DNA of 64,000 nt, taken from contig UQCR01000003.1 of assembly GCA_900539655.1 (NCBI GenBank), positions 1 through 64,000 on the forward strand, written 5' to 3'. The translations under genes were made by a program, and so were the position numbers. The number at the start of each line of letters is the position of its first letter. Within the stretch, counting starts at the first letter, position 1. Below are positions 41,869 through 50,393 of the stretch, one piece after another. The stretch comes from an uncultured Robinsoniella sp. (GTDB lineage Bacteria; Bacillota; Clostridia; Lachnospirales; Lachnospiraceae). The notes beneath the pieces were generated by a model that worked only from the letters and a program-made list of their open reading frames with translations, was not told the origin of the DNA and made no database searches.

Positions 41869-42657
41869 ATGCCTACAACATATGCACATGATGCTTTTGG
41901 AAAGATCGTTTACCAAAAGCTTTCGGAAGAGATGAAACAGATAATAGGGAATGAAAGGACAGCATACTTAATCGGATTGCACGGACCGGATATTCTTTTC
42001 TATAACAGACCCTTTTGTAACAATCCAATCAGCCAGAAAGGTCATGAGATGCATGAAGAGATTGCATCTGTATTTTTCAGTGAATGCAAGAAAAAATATA
42101 TGGAGGAAGAAAGTGAGATACTTCTTGCCTATATGTTTGGTTTTGTATGCCATTATATGCTGGACAGTACCTGTCATCCATATATCAACGAATATATAGA
42201 GAAGACCGGCGTGTCCCACGATGAAATTGAGACTGAGTTTGACCGGGAATTAATGGAACGCAATAACCGCAATCCCTTCCGGTTCCATCCATCCGATTCT
42301 GTCCATCTGGAAAAAGAGACTATAAGGGAAATCGCCAATGCTTTGTCTGATCTCAGCGAATGCCAGGTGAGGCATTGTCTGAAAGCGATGAAATTCTATA
42401 CCAACATAACGGTTTGCTCAAATTGTTTTAAACGGAATTTTCTGCTTAATATGGCACGTTTTACGAAGGCGTCCGAAGCAATACAGGGAAGAATCATAAA
42501 AAAGAAAAAAAGCAAGCGCTGCGAGGAGAGTAATCAAATGCTGCTGCATTTATTCAAGCTGGCTGTCCCGGAGACAGTTACGGTAATGGAGGATTTTTAT
42601 AATACCATTACGGATATGGACTATGTGAATTACCGTTTTGAAAGAAACTATAAATAA
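41869..42657 (+). CDS. Zinc-dependent phospholipase C-like protein
   Basis: A 262-residue protein matching the zinc-dependent phospholipase C fold (PF00882-like): N-terminal MPTTYAHDAFGKIVY, the GLHGPDILFYNRPF metal motif and HYMLDSTCHPYINEY. The histidine/aspartate spacing matches the family's metal ligands. There is no signal peptide, so a secreted phospholipase role is unlikely; the natural substrate is unknown. GGGAGAG precedes the ATG, and it follows scpB directly. Confidence 0.82.
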   Translation: MPTTYAHDAFGKIVYQKLSEEMKQIIGNERTAYLIGLHGPDILFYNRPFCNNPISQKGHEMHEEIASVFFSECKKKYMEEESEILLAYMFGFVCHYMLDSTCHPYINEYIEKTGVSHDEIETEFDRELMERNNRNPFRFHPSDSVHLEKETIREIANALSDLSECQVRHCLKAMKFYTNITVCSNCFKRNFLLNMARFTKASEAIQGRIIKKKKSKRCEESNQMLLHLFKLAVPETVTVMEDFYNTITDMDYVNYRFERNYK

Positions 42658-42737
42658 TAAAGGGGAACATGAAATACTTTATAATATTCTCTCACATCTC
42701 ACATATACTAGTAGAAAAGCCATAGGATGTAAAGTGG

Positions 42738-43976
42738 ATGAAGAAAATAATTGCAATTCTTATCATATTGCTGCTCAGCATTTCTGGAAATAGTCTTGTT
42801 TGTCTGGCGGCAGAAGAGCAGACCCCGGAAGAGCTTAAAAATTTATACGCCCGTAGTGCCGTTTTAATGGATGGTGATACAGGGCGTATTCTTTATGGAA
42901 AGAATGAAAATGATGTTATGCCAATGGCGAGCACTACCAAAATCATGACCTGTATTCTTACACTGGAAAATGGAGATCTGGATTCTGTAGTCACGGCATC
43001 GTCCCTTGCTGCCTCTCAGCCCAAGGTAAGGCTTGGCATGAATACAGGGGAACGTTTTTACCTGAAAGACCTGCTATATGCACTTATGCTGGAGTCCTTT
43101 AACGATGCGGCCGTTGCCATTGCAGAGCATTTGGGGGGAAGTGTAGAAGGATTTGCAGACATGATGAATACCAAAGCAAAGGAGATCGGATGCACGGACA
43201 CCTATTTTATAACGCCAAACGGTTTGGATGCCACAGATGAAAAAGGAACCCATGCCACTACGGCAGCTAATCTGGCGCGTATTATGAAATACTGTATCAC
43301 AGAGTCTCCGCAAAAAGATAAGTTTTTAGAAATAACAAGAGCTGCGAACCATAGTTTTTCAAATGCGGACCAGACAAGAAATTTTTCCTGTGTAAACCAT
43401 AATGCATTTTTAAGTATGATGGAGGGGGCGCTTTCGGGCAAGACGGGATTTACCAACAATGCAGGATATTGTTATGTAGGGGCGCTTAAAAGGGATGGTA
43501 AGACTTTTATTGTTGCGCTGCTGGCATGCGGCTGGCCCAACAACAAGGGCTATAAGTGGAGTGATACCAGAAAGCTGATGAATTATGGGCTGGGGAATTA
43601 TGATTTCAAGGAAATACATATTGGAAATGAACCCGGCGTATTCGTGGCGTCAGACGTTATAAAACCGTTAATGGTACAAAATGGGATTCCGGAAAGCCAG
43701 AATCTTCAGGATACCGCTTTTGTAAATGCCAGCCTGAAATATCCGGAAGGTGACAGCATAAAAATGCTCTTATCCGAAAATGAGAAAATAACAGCCGATT
43801 ACCAGATGAAAGATCAACTGACTGCACCGGTAACAAAAAATACCGAGATCGGGAAGGTGACGTACTACCTGAATGGAAAAGCATTGCGGGAATACCCGAT
43901 AATTACCACACAAAATATAGAGAAACTGGATTTTTCCTGGTGTCTGGATAAGATATGGGGATGGTTTGCTGCTTAG
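42738..43976 (+). CDS. D-alanyl-D-alanine carboxypeptidase (DacF/PBP5-like), second of the pair
   Basis: A 412-residue exported penicillin-binding protein: signal peptide 1-25 (ILIILLLSISGNSLVCLAA), SxxK in MASTTKIMTC, SxN as ESFNDAAVAIAEHLGG, KTG as SGKTGFTNNAGYC, then the C-terminal beta domain and a final amphipathic region (LDFSWCLDKIWGWFAA) typical of membrane-bound PBP5. It differs strongly from the copy at 38240, so it is an older paralog. It lies 81 nt behind the phospholipase-like gene. Confidence 0.93.
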   Translation: MKKIIAILIILLLSISGNSLVCLAAEEQTPEELKNLYARSAVLMDGDTGRILYGKNENDVMPMASTTKIMTCILTLENGDLDSVVTASSLAASQPKVRLGMNTGERFYLKDLLYALMLESFNDAAVAIAEHLGGSVEGFADMMNTKAKEIGCTDTYFITPNGLDATDEKGTHATTAANLARIMKYCITESPQKDKFLEITRAANHSFSNADQTRNFSCVNHNAFLSMMEGALSGKTGFTNNAGYCYVGALKRDGKTFIVALLACGWPNNKGYKWSDTRKLMNYGLGNYDFKEIHIGNEPGVFVASDVIKPLMVQNGIPESQNLQDTAFVNASLKYPEGDSIKMLLSENEKITADYQMKDQLTAPVTKNTEIGKVTYYLNGKALREYPIITTQNIEKLDFSWCLDKIWGWFAA

Positions 43977-44082
43977 TGTACGTATTTCAAAATATTCTGC
44001 TTTGAAAAACACTGGTGCGATGCTATAATAACAGGAAGCGGATTTTTCGCAAATAAGACAAAAGCAGAGGATGAATTAATAT

Positions 44083-46275
44083 ATGAAATCACTAGTAATT
44101 GCAGAAAAGCCATCTGTTGCAAGAGATATAGCAAGGGTTTTAAAATGCCAGAAAAAGCTCTCGGGAGCGATGGAGGGCGGACAATATGTAGTCACCTGGG
44201 CGCTGGGACATCTGGTGACGCTGGCGGATCCGGAAGGTTACGATGCCAAATACAAGGAATGGAAAATGGAAAGCCTTCCAATGATCCCGGATAAAATGCA
44301 GCTGGTCGTGATTAAACAGAGTGCAAAACAGTATGCAGCTGTAAAAGCGCAGATACACCGCAAGGATGTGGGGGAAATTATTATAGCCACAGATGCAGGA
44401 AGGGAAGGGGAGCTGGTAGCCAGATGGATACTGGAAAAGGCCGGCAGCCATAAGCCTGTTAAGCGTCTGTGGATTTCTTCCGTTACGGATAAAGCTATCC
44501 GGGAAGGTTTTGGACATTTAAAGGATGGCAGGGAATACATTCCTCTATACGATGCGGCTGTGGCAAGGGCGGAAGCTGACTGGCTGGTGGGGATCAATGC
44601 AACTCGGGCACTGACCTGTAAATATAATGCCCAGTTGTCCTGCGGACGGGTGCAGACTCCAACTCTGGCGATGATTGCGACAAGAGAAGAGGAAATCAAG
44701 AAATTCAAGCCGGAGGCTTACTATGGGCTTACCCTTCGCACGAAAGGCATCGTCTGGAGCTGGCAGGAAGAAAAAAGCGGAAGCAGCCGTACGTTCCAGA
44801 AAGAAAAGACAGATAAGATTGCTGAGAAACTAAAAAATGCAAAATTAACGGTAGTATCCGTTGAAAAGAAAGCGAAGCAGTCACAGGCTCCGGGACTGTA
44901 CGATCTGACGGAGCTTCAGCGCGAGGCAAATAAAAGGTTTGGATTTTCGGCAAAAGACACATTAAATACGATGCAGCGTTTATATGAGAATCACAAGGTA
45001 CTGACCTATCCGCGAACGGATTCCAGATATATCAGTACAGATGTGGTAGATACATTAAAGGAAAGGCTGAAAGCATGTGCAGTCGGTCCCTACAAAAAGC
45101 TGGCCGGAACCCTGATTATGAAACCCATACGGGCGAATAAGTCATTTGTGGATAACGGGAAAGTCAGTGACCATCATGCGATTATTCCAACGGAGCAGTT
45201 TGTTCAGATGGATCATATGTCTGTGGATGAACGCAAGATCTATGATTTGGTAGTAAGGCGGTTTCTGGCAGTTTTATATCCGGCGTTCGAATATGAGCAG
45301 ACTACATTGAAAGCAAAAGCAGGAGATGAATTGTTTACAGCAAAAGGGAAAGTTGTCAAAAGCCTGGGGTGGAAAGGCGTTTATGAGGACATGTCTATGG
45401 ATGATGAGGATGAAGATGAAAAGGATTCCGTGGGAAGTCTGCCGGCACTAAATAAAGGACAGGTTCTTGAAATTGAAAAAATCACTGTGACGGAAGGCAA
45501 GACGAAGCCGCCGGCGCCATTTAACGAGGCTACACTTTTATCTGCGATGGAGAATCCTGTGAAATATATGGAGAGCAAAGATGCCCAGGCAGCAAAAACT
45601 CTTGGAGAGACCGGAGGGCTTGGGACAGTGGCAACCCGTGCAGATATTATAGAAAAGCTGTTTAATACTTTCCTGATGGAAAAACGCGGAAAGGATATCT
45701 TTGTTACATCCAAAGCCAGACAGCTTCTGGAACTTGTGCCGGAGGATCTGAAAAAGCCAGAACTGACAGCAGACTGGGAGATGAAGCTGTCAAAAATAGC
45801 AAAAGGAAATTTAAAGCGGGTTGCTTTCTTAAATGATATCCGCAGTTATACGCAGGAAATCATCACGGAAATCAAACAGGGTGAAGGAAATTTCAGACAT
45901 GACAATCTGACTAATTCCAAATGCCCAGTCTGTGGAAAGCGTATGCTTGCCGTTAACGGAAAGAACAGCCGTATGCTGGTGTGCCAGGACCGGGAATGCG
46001 GACATCGTGAAACAATTGCCAGAGTGACGAATGCCAGATGTCCAAACTGCCATAAGAAAATGGAAATGGTGATGAAAGGCAGTGAAGAAACCTTTGTATG
46101 TGTCTGCGGACATAAGGAAAAATTATCCGCTTTTCAGGCCAGGAGGCAGAAAGAAGGAGCGGGTGTCAGCAAGAAAGATGTCCAGAACTATCTGAGCAGG
46201 CAGAAGAAGGAAGCCAAAGAGCCGATTAACAATGCATTTGCAGCGGCGTTTGCAAAATTGGATATAAAAGAATAA
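44083..46275 (+). CDS. topB: DNA topoisomerase III with zinc-finger tail
   Basis: A 730-residue type IA topoisomerase: TOPRIM start KSLVIAEKPSVARDIARVL and TDAGREGELVARWI, LSCGRVQTPTLAMIATREEE, catalytic tyrosine (about residue 309) in KVLTYPRTDSRYIS. The C terminus has two C4 zinc motifs (CPVCGKRM...CQDRECG and CPNCHKKM...CVCGHKE). This is the full TopB architecture, in contrast to the short form at 6878. It probably serves decatenation; the gene is single. Confidence 0.96.
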   Translation: MKSLVIAEKPSVARDIARVLKCQKKLSGAMEGGQYVVTWALGHLVTLADPEGYDAKYKEWKMESLPMIPDKMQLVVIKQSAKQYAAVKAQIHRKDVGEIIIATDAGREGELVARWILEKAGSHKPVKRLWISSVTDKAIREGFGHLKDGREYIPLYDAAVARAEADWLVGINATRALTCKYNAQLSCGRVQTPTLAMIATREEEIKKFKPEAYYGLTLRTKGIVWSWQEEKSGSSRTFQKEKTDKIAEKLKNAKLTVVSVEKKAKQSQAPGLYDLTELQREANKRFGFSAKDTLNTMQRLYENHKVLTYPRTDSRYISTDVVDTLKERLKACAVGPYKKLAGTLIMKPIRANKSFVDNGKVSDHHAIIPTEQFVQMDHMSVDERKIYDLVVRRFLAVLYPAFEYEQTTLKAKAGDELFTAKGKVVKSLGWKGVYEDMSMDDEDEDEKDSVGSLPALNKGQVLEIEKITVTEGKTKPPAPFNEATLLSAMENPVKYMESKDAQAAKTLGETGGLGTVATRADIIEKLFNTFLMEKRGKDIFVTSKARQLLELVPEDLKKPELTADWEMKLSKIAKGNLKRVAFLNDIRSYTQEIITEIKQGEGNFRHDNLTNSKCPVCGKRMLAVNGKNSRMLVCQDRECGHRETIARVTNARCPNCHKKMEMVMKGSEETFVCVCGHKEKLSAFQARRQKEGAGVSKKDVQNYLSRQKKEAKEPINNAFAAAFAKLDIKE

Positions 46276-46339
46276 ATATTTTCTAGAGCACGTTTTAGGG
46301 AGAGTATGGTGAAAAATTGTTAAAATATAGACAAAACAC

Positions 46340-46368
46340 TTGCGTTTTTTATGGAAACAAGCTAAAAT
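46340..46368 (+). promoter_or_regulatory. Promoter of the sodium-pumping decarboxylase operon
   Basis: TTGCGT, 17-nt spacer, TAAAAT, 56 nt before the first gene. A partial family B border (TAGAGCACG) is at 46284-46292. Confidence 0.6.
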
Positions 46369-46424
46369 ATAATAGGCAGAAATTTGGTTTTACTTTAATA
46401 ATATAGAAAATGGAGGGCTGAAAA

Positions 46425-47861
46425 ATGAGTAATACAGCACAAAGCTTGGCAAGTACTAGAATCGCTTCTTTACTTGATGAGAACAGTTTTGTTGAAATCG
46501 GCGGATGTGTAACTGCCAGAAATACTGATTTCAACATGCAGCAAAAGGAAACCCCTGCAGACGGCGTCATTACCGGTTATGGAGTAATCGACGGCAATCT
46601 GGTATATGTTTATAGCCAGGATGCAACCGTACTTGGAGGTACCATTGGAGAGATGCATGCAAAGAAAATCGCTGGTCTTTATGATCTGGCGCTGAAAATG
46701 GGTGCACCGGTGATTGGTTTGGTAGACTGCGCAGGTATGAGACTTCAGGAAGCTACCGATGCTTTAAACGGATTTGGTGAAATCTACATGAAGCAGACAC
46801 TGGCAAGCGGCATTATTCCCCAGATCACAGCCGTATTTGGTAATTGCGGCGGAGGACTTGCTATCGCTTCCGAACTTACCGACTTTACATTTATGGAAGA
46901 AAAGAAAGCAAAATTATTTGTAAATTCTCCAAATGCACTGGATGGAAATGATGTATCTAAATGTGATACGGCTTCCGCAAAATTCCAGAGTGAAGAAGCA
47001 GGAACAGTAGACTATACAGGAAGCGAAGCGGATGTACTGTCCCAGATTAGATCTCTTGTATGTATGCTCCCGGCTAATAATGAAGACGATATGTCTTATG
47101 AAGAGTGTACAGATGATTTGAACCGCGTATGTAAAGATCTTGCAAATGCTGCAGGAGATACATCCATTCTTTTATCTGATATTTCGGATGACAACCTTTT
47201 CTTTGAAGCAAAAGCAGCATATGCGAAAGAAATGGTTACCGGTTTTATTAAGTTAAACGGTGTTACAGTAGGTGCAGTTGCCAACCGTACTGAAGTCTGT
47301 GACGCTGAAGGCAATGTAACAGAAACATATGAAGCAGTATTAACAAACAGAGGTGCAAAAAAAGCGGCTGAGTTTATCCAGTTTTGTGATGCTTTTAATA
47401 TCCCGGTATTATCGCTTACCAATGTTAAAGGATTTAAAGCAGACACGCATTCTGAAAGATGTATTGCAAAAGCCGTAGCACAACTTACTTATGCGTTTGC
47501 AAACGCAACCGTTCCTAAGGTTAACGTTATTATTGGCGCAGCTTACGGAACAGCTTATGTAGCAATGAACAGCAAATCAATCGGTGCAGACATGACATTT
47601 GCATGGACAGATGCCCAGATCGGCATGATGGATGCAAAATCAGCTGCCAGAATTATGTATGCAGATGCTGACGCAGCAACAATCAGTGAAAAGGCAGCAG
47701 AATATGCAGCTTTACAGTCAAGCGCTATGTCAGCAGCTAGAAGAGGGTATGTTGATACGTTGATTGAAGCAGAAGATACCAGAAAATATGTTATCGGAGC
47801 TTTTGAAATGTTATTCACAAAAAGAGAAGATCGTCCGAGCAAAAAACATGGCACGGTTTAA
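46425..47861 (+). CDS. Acyl-CoA carboxyltransferase, MmdA/PccB-like
   Basis: A 478-residue biotin-dependent carboxyltransferase of the MmdA/12S type (two crotonase-like halves). Conserved stretches include GVIDGNLVYVYSQDATVLGGTI, FGNCGGGLAIASELTDF, VKGFKADTHSERCIAKAVAQ and VNVIIGAAYGTAYVAMNSKSIGA. It would transfer CO2 between an acyl-CoA (methylmalonyl-CoA is the common one) and the biotin carrier. It heads a five-gene operon with OadG-like, biotin-carrier, OadB-like and 5S/OadA-like subunits. The CoA substrate cannot be fixed from sequence. GGAGGG precedes the ATG. Confidence 0.88.
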   Translation: MSNTAQSLASTRIASLLDENSFVEIGGCVTARNTDFNMQQKETPADGVITGYGVIDGNLVYVYSQDATVLGGTIGEMHAKKIAGLYDLALKMGAPVIGLVDCAGMRLQEATDALNGFGEIYMKQTLASGIIPQITAVFGNCGGGLAIASELTDFTFMEEKKAKLFVNSPNALDGNDVSKCDTASAKFQSEEAGTVDYTGSEADVLSQIRSLVCMLPANNEDDMSYEECTDDLNRVCKDLANAAGDTSILLSDISDDNLFFEAKAAYAKEMVTGFIKLNGVTVGAVANRTEVCDAEGNVTETYEAVLTNRGAKKAAEFIQFCDAFNIPVLSLTNVKGFKADTHSERCIAKAVAQLTYAFANATVPKVNVIIGAAYGTAYVAMNSKSIGADMTFAWTDAQIGMMDAKSAARIMYADADAATISEKAAEYAALQSSAMSAARRGYVDTLIEAEDTRKYVIGAFEMLFTKREDRPSKKHGTV

Positions 47862-47875
47862 GCGGGGTGAATGAT

Positions 47876-48640
47876 ATGAAACGAAAACTTAAAGGAATTT
47901 TATTGGCAATGTGCATGGCTGTAATCACCCTTGCAATGCCAATGTGTGTTTATGCAGAAGAAGCGGCTGCGGTATCTGAGTCAGACCGTGCAACTATTGA
48001 AAGCTTTGCACAGCAGACAGTTGAACAGGTTACGTCAATGACAGATGAGCAGATGGATGAGATCCTGAAACCGTCTTCCATATTATCGGCACCAAATAAA
48101 TTTTATTCCCAGGCTGTTCAGGCGTGGCAGGATGTCAAAGATGAACTTGGAGCATTTAAAGGTACTACCGGACATGATATTGAAGTATCCGAAGAGAGCA
48201 TTGTAGTTACAACCAGCGTAACTTTTGAAAAAGCAGACGGTGCGGTTGTATTGACAATCGGCAGGGAAGATCTTGCACCATCCAGTATGACATTTGATAC
48301 AGGCGCAGATTCATCCATGGCGGCTAAAATGGAAAAAGCGGCATTAAATACCCTTATGGGACTTGTAATTGTATTTGCGATGCTGGTTTTCTTAAGCTTT
48401 TTAATAGCTCAGTTCAAGCATTTTGGCAAACTGGCTAACCGTGGCAAAAAAGATGAAGTGTTAGAAGCTGCAGCAGTTCCGGTTCCGGTGGCTCCTGTCA
48501 TCGAAGAAGAATTAGTGGATGACGGAGAATTGGTTGCAGTAATAGCAGCTGCTATAGCAGCAAGCGAGAATACATCTACAGATAGTTTTGTAGTTCGTTC
48601 AATCAGAAAAGCAAATAAAAGAAAATGGCAGAACGCTTAA
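47876..48640 (+). CDS. OadG-like gamma subunit with exported N-terminal domain
   Basis: A 254-residue membrane protein. A signal sequence (residues 1-27, MPMCVYAEE end) leads into an external domain (about 30-150) of the kind fused to clostridial OadG proteins, then one membrane helix (TLMGLVIVFAMLVFLSFLIAQ) and a cytoplasmic Pro/Ala-rich tail. OadG subunits bind the carboxyltransferase and hold the complex on the pump. The start ATG 47876 has GGGGTG 6 nt upstream; the in-frame GTG 47867 falls in that site. Last part (FVVRSIRKANKRKWQNA) is basic. Confidence 0.85.
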   Translation: MKRKLKGILLAMCMAVITLAMPMCVYAEEAAAVSESDRATIESFAQQTVEQVTSMTDEQMDEILKPSSILSAPNKFYSQAVQAWQDVKDELGAFKGTTGHDIEVSEESIVVTTSVTFEKADGAVVLTIGREDLAPSSMTFDTGADSSMAAKMEKAALNTLMGLVIVFAMLVFLSFLIAQFKHFGKLANRGKKDEVLEAAAVPVPVAPVIEEELVDDGELVAVIAAAIAASENTSTDSFVVRSIRKANKRKWQNA

Positions 48641-48658
48641 GTATAGGAGGAAATCTTA

Positions 48659-49030
48659 ATGAAAAATTATACAATTACCGTTAACGGAACAGCATATGAT
48701 GTAACTGTTGAAGAAGGTACTACAGGTGCAGCACAGGCTGCAGCACCAAAAGCAGCACCGAAGGCAGCGCCAAAAGCAGCTCCAAAGGCTGCAGCACCGG
48801 CTGGCGGATCCGCAGGAGCTGTTAAAGTAGCAGCATCCGTACCTGGAAAAGTATGTAAAGTGGAAGCAAAAGTCGGACAGGCTGTAAAAACCGGCGATAA
48901 CATCATTATCCTGGAAGCAATGAAAATGGAAATCCCTGTTGTTGCTCCTCAGGATGGAACCATTGCAAGTATTGACGTAGCTGTTGGTGATACCGTTGAA
49001 AACGGAGATGCTTTAGCATCTATGAATTAG
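48659..49030 (+). CDS. Biotin carrier protein of the decarboxylase complex
   Basis: A 123-residue biotinyl domain protein: N-terminal beta strands (MKNYTITVNGTAYDVTVEE), an Ala/Pro/Lys linker made of repeated APKA units (residues about 25-50), then the biotinyl fold with EAMKM, whose lysine (near residue 87) is biotinylated. It carries CO2 between the carboxyltransferases and the OadB-type pump. AGGAGG precedes the ATG. The Pro/Ala linker is a swinging arm as in GcdC and MmdC. Confidence 0.94.
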   Translation: MKNYTITVNGTAYDVTVEEGTTGAAQAAAPKAAPKAAPKAAPKAAAPAGGSAGAVKVAASVPGKVCKVEAKVGQAVKTGDNIIILEAMKMEIPVVAPQDGTIASIDVAVGDTVENGDALASMN

Positions 49031-49101
49031 AATTTGCATAAATAATGTGAATTCCCACCAGTAGAAAAATCTGCTGAAATACTAAAATGGGAGGTAAAAA
49101 C

Positions 49102-50250
49102 ATGTCTTATATTTTTGATACTTTGTCGAACTTACTTCACCAGACAGCGTTCTTTAATCTGACAGTAGGTAACTATGTTATGATAGTCGTTGCATGTATA
49201 TTCCTGTACCTGGCTATTAAACATGGGTTTGAGCCTCTGTTGCTGGTACCGATTGCATTTGGTATGCTGTTGGTAAATATCTATCCGGATATTATGCTCA
49301 GACCGGAAGATTCTGTCAATGGAGTAGGTGGACTTCTTCATTATTTCTATATATTAGATGAGTGGAGTATTTTACCATCACTTATTTTTCTGGGTGTTGG
49401 TTCTATGACTGACTTCGGTCCGCTGATTGCAAATCCGCGAAGCTTCCTGCTTGGCGCTGCAGCTCAGCTTGGTATTTATGTTGCATATTTCCTTGCAATC
49501 CTGTTAGGATTTAACGGAAAAGCAGCAGCAGCAATCTCCATCATTGGTGGCGCTGATGGTCCGACCTCGATCTTCCTTGCCGGAAAACTGGGGCAGGCAA
49601 CTCTTATGGGGCCCATTGCGGTGGCGGCATATTCCTATATGTCCCTCGTACCGATTATCCAGCCTCCAATTATGAAGCTGTTGACAACAGAAAAAGAAAG
49701 AAAGATCAAAATGGAACAGTTAAGACCTGTTTCCAAATTAGAGAAAATCTTATTCCCAATCATTATCAGTATCGTTGTATGTTTAATTCTTCCTACAACA
49801 GCACCGCTTGTTGGTATGTTAATGCTGGGTAACTTATTCAGAGAATCAGGCGTTGTAAAACAGCTTACTGAGACAGCATCCAATGCTCTGATGTACATCG
49901 TAGTTATTTTACTGGGAACCTCTGTAGGTGCATCCACCAGTGCAGAAGCTTTCCTGAACATGAATACAATCAAAATCGTTATCTTAGGCCTTGTAGCCTT
50001 CGCATTCGGTACGGCCGGCGGCGTTCTGCTGGGTAAACTGATGTGTAAACTGACACATGGCAAGATCAATCCGTTAATTGGTTCCGCAGGTGTATCTGCA
50101 GTACCTATGGCGGCTCGTGTATCACAGAAAGTGGGCGCGGAAGCGGATCCTACAAACTTCCTGCTGATGCATGCGATGGGACCAAACGTAGCGGGTGTTA
50201 TCGGTACGGCAGTTGCCGCCGGTACGTTCATGGCTATATTTGGGGTTTAG
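49102..50250 (+). CDS. Sodium-translocating decarboxylase beta subunit
   Basis: A 382-residue polytopic membrane protein of the OadB/MmdB/GcdB family. It decarboxylates carboxybiotin and uses the energy to export Na+. Characteristic motifs: HGFEPLLLVPIAFGMLLVN, SIIGGADGPTSIF (GADGPT, catalytic/ion region), SVGASTSAEAFLN and GSAGVSAVPMAARVSQ. Start 49102 lies behind GGGAGG; the in-frame ATG 49087 is upstream of that site. A three-hairpin spacer separates it from the last gene. Confidence 0.95.
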   Translation: MSYIFDTLSNLLHQTAFFNLTVGNYVMIVVACIFLYLAIKHGFEPLLLVPIAFGMLLVNIYPDIMLRPEDSVNGVGGLLHYFYILDEWSILPSLIFLGVGSMTDFGPLIANPRSFLLGAAAQLGIYVAYFLAILLGFNGKAAAAISIIGGADGPTSIFLAGKLGQATLMGPIAVAAYSYMSLVPIIQPPIMKLLTTEKERKIKMEQLRPVSKLEKILFPIIISIVVCLILPTTAPLVGMLMLGNLFRESGVVKQLTETASNALMYIVVILLGTSVGASTSAEAFLNMNTIKIVILGLVAFAFGTAGGVLLGKLMCKLTHGKINPLIGSAGVSAVPMAARVSQKVGAEADPTNFLLMHAMGPNVAGVIGTAVAAGTFMAIFGV

Positions 50251-50285
50251 CTTGAATTAAGAGACAGGTTATAAAGTAGAAACCG

Positions 50286-50360
50286 GGCGGATTAGGATTA
50301 TAACAATCCGTCTGAGCGGCTAAGCACGCTCAAGTGCTTTCCGGCGTAAATACGGCGGAA
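50286..50360 (+). other. Three consecutive hairpins between the beta subunit and the last gene
   Basis: GGCGGATT/AATCCGTC (50286-50312), AAGCAC/GTGCTT (50322-50339) and TTCCG.CG/CG.CGGAA (about 50339-50360). No T-run follows, so they would not terminate; differential mRNA stability or processing between subunits is the likely use. Confidence 0.5.
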
Positions 50361-50393
50361 GGCGCTAGTGACAAAATATAAGGAGGTCAGAAA

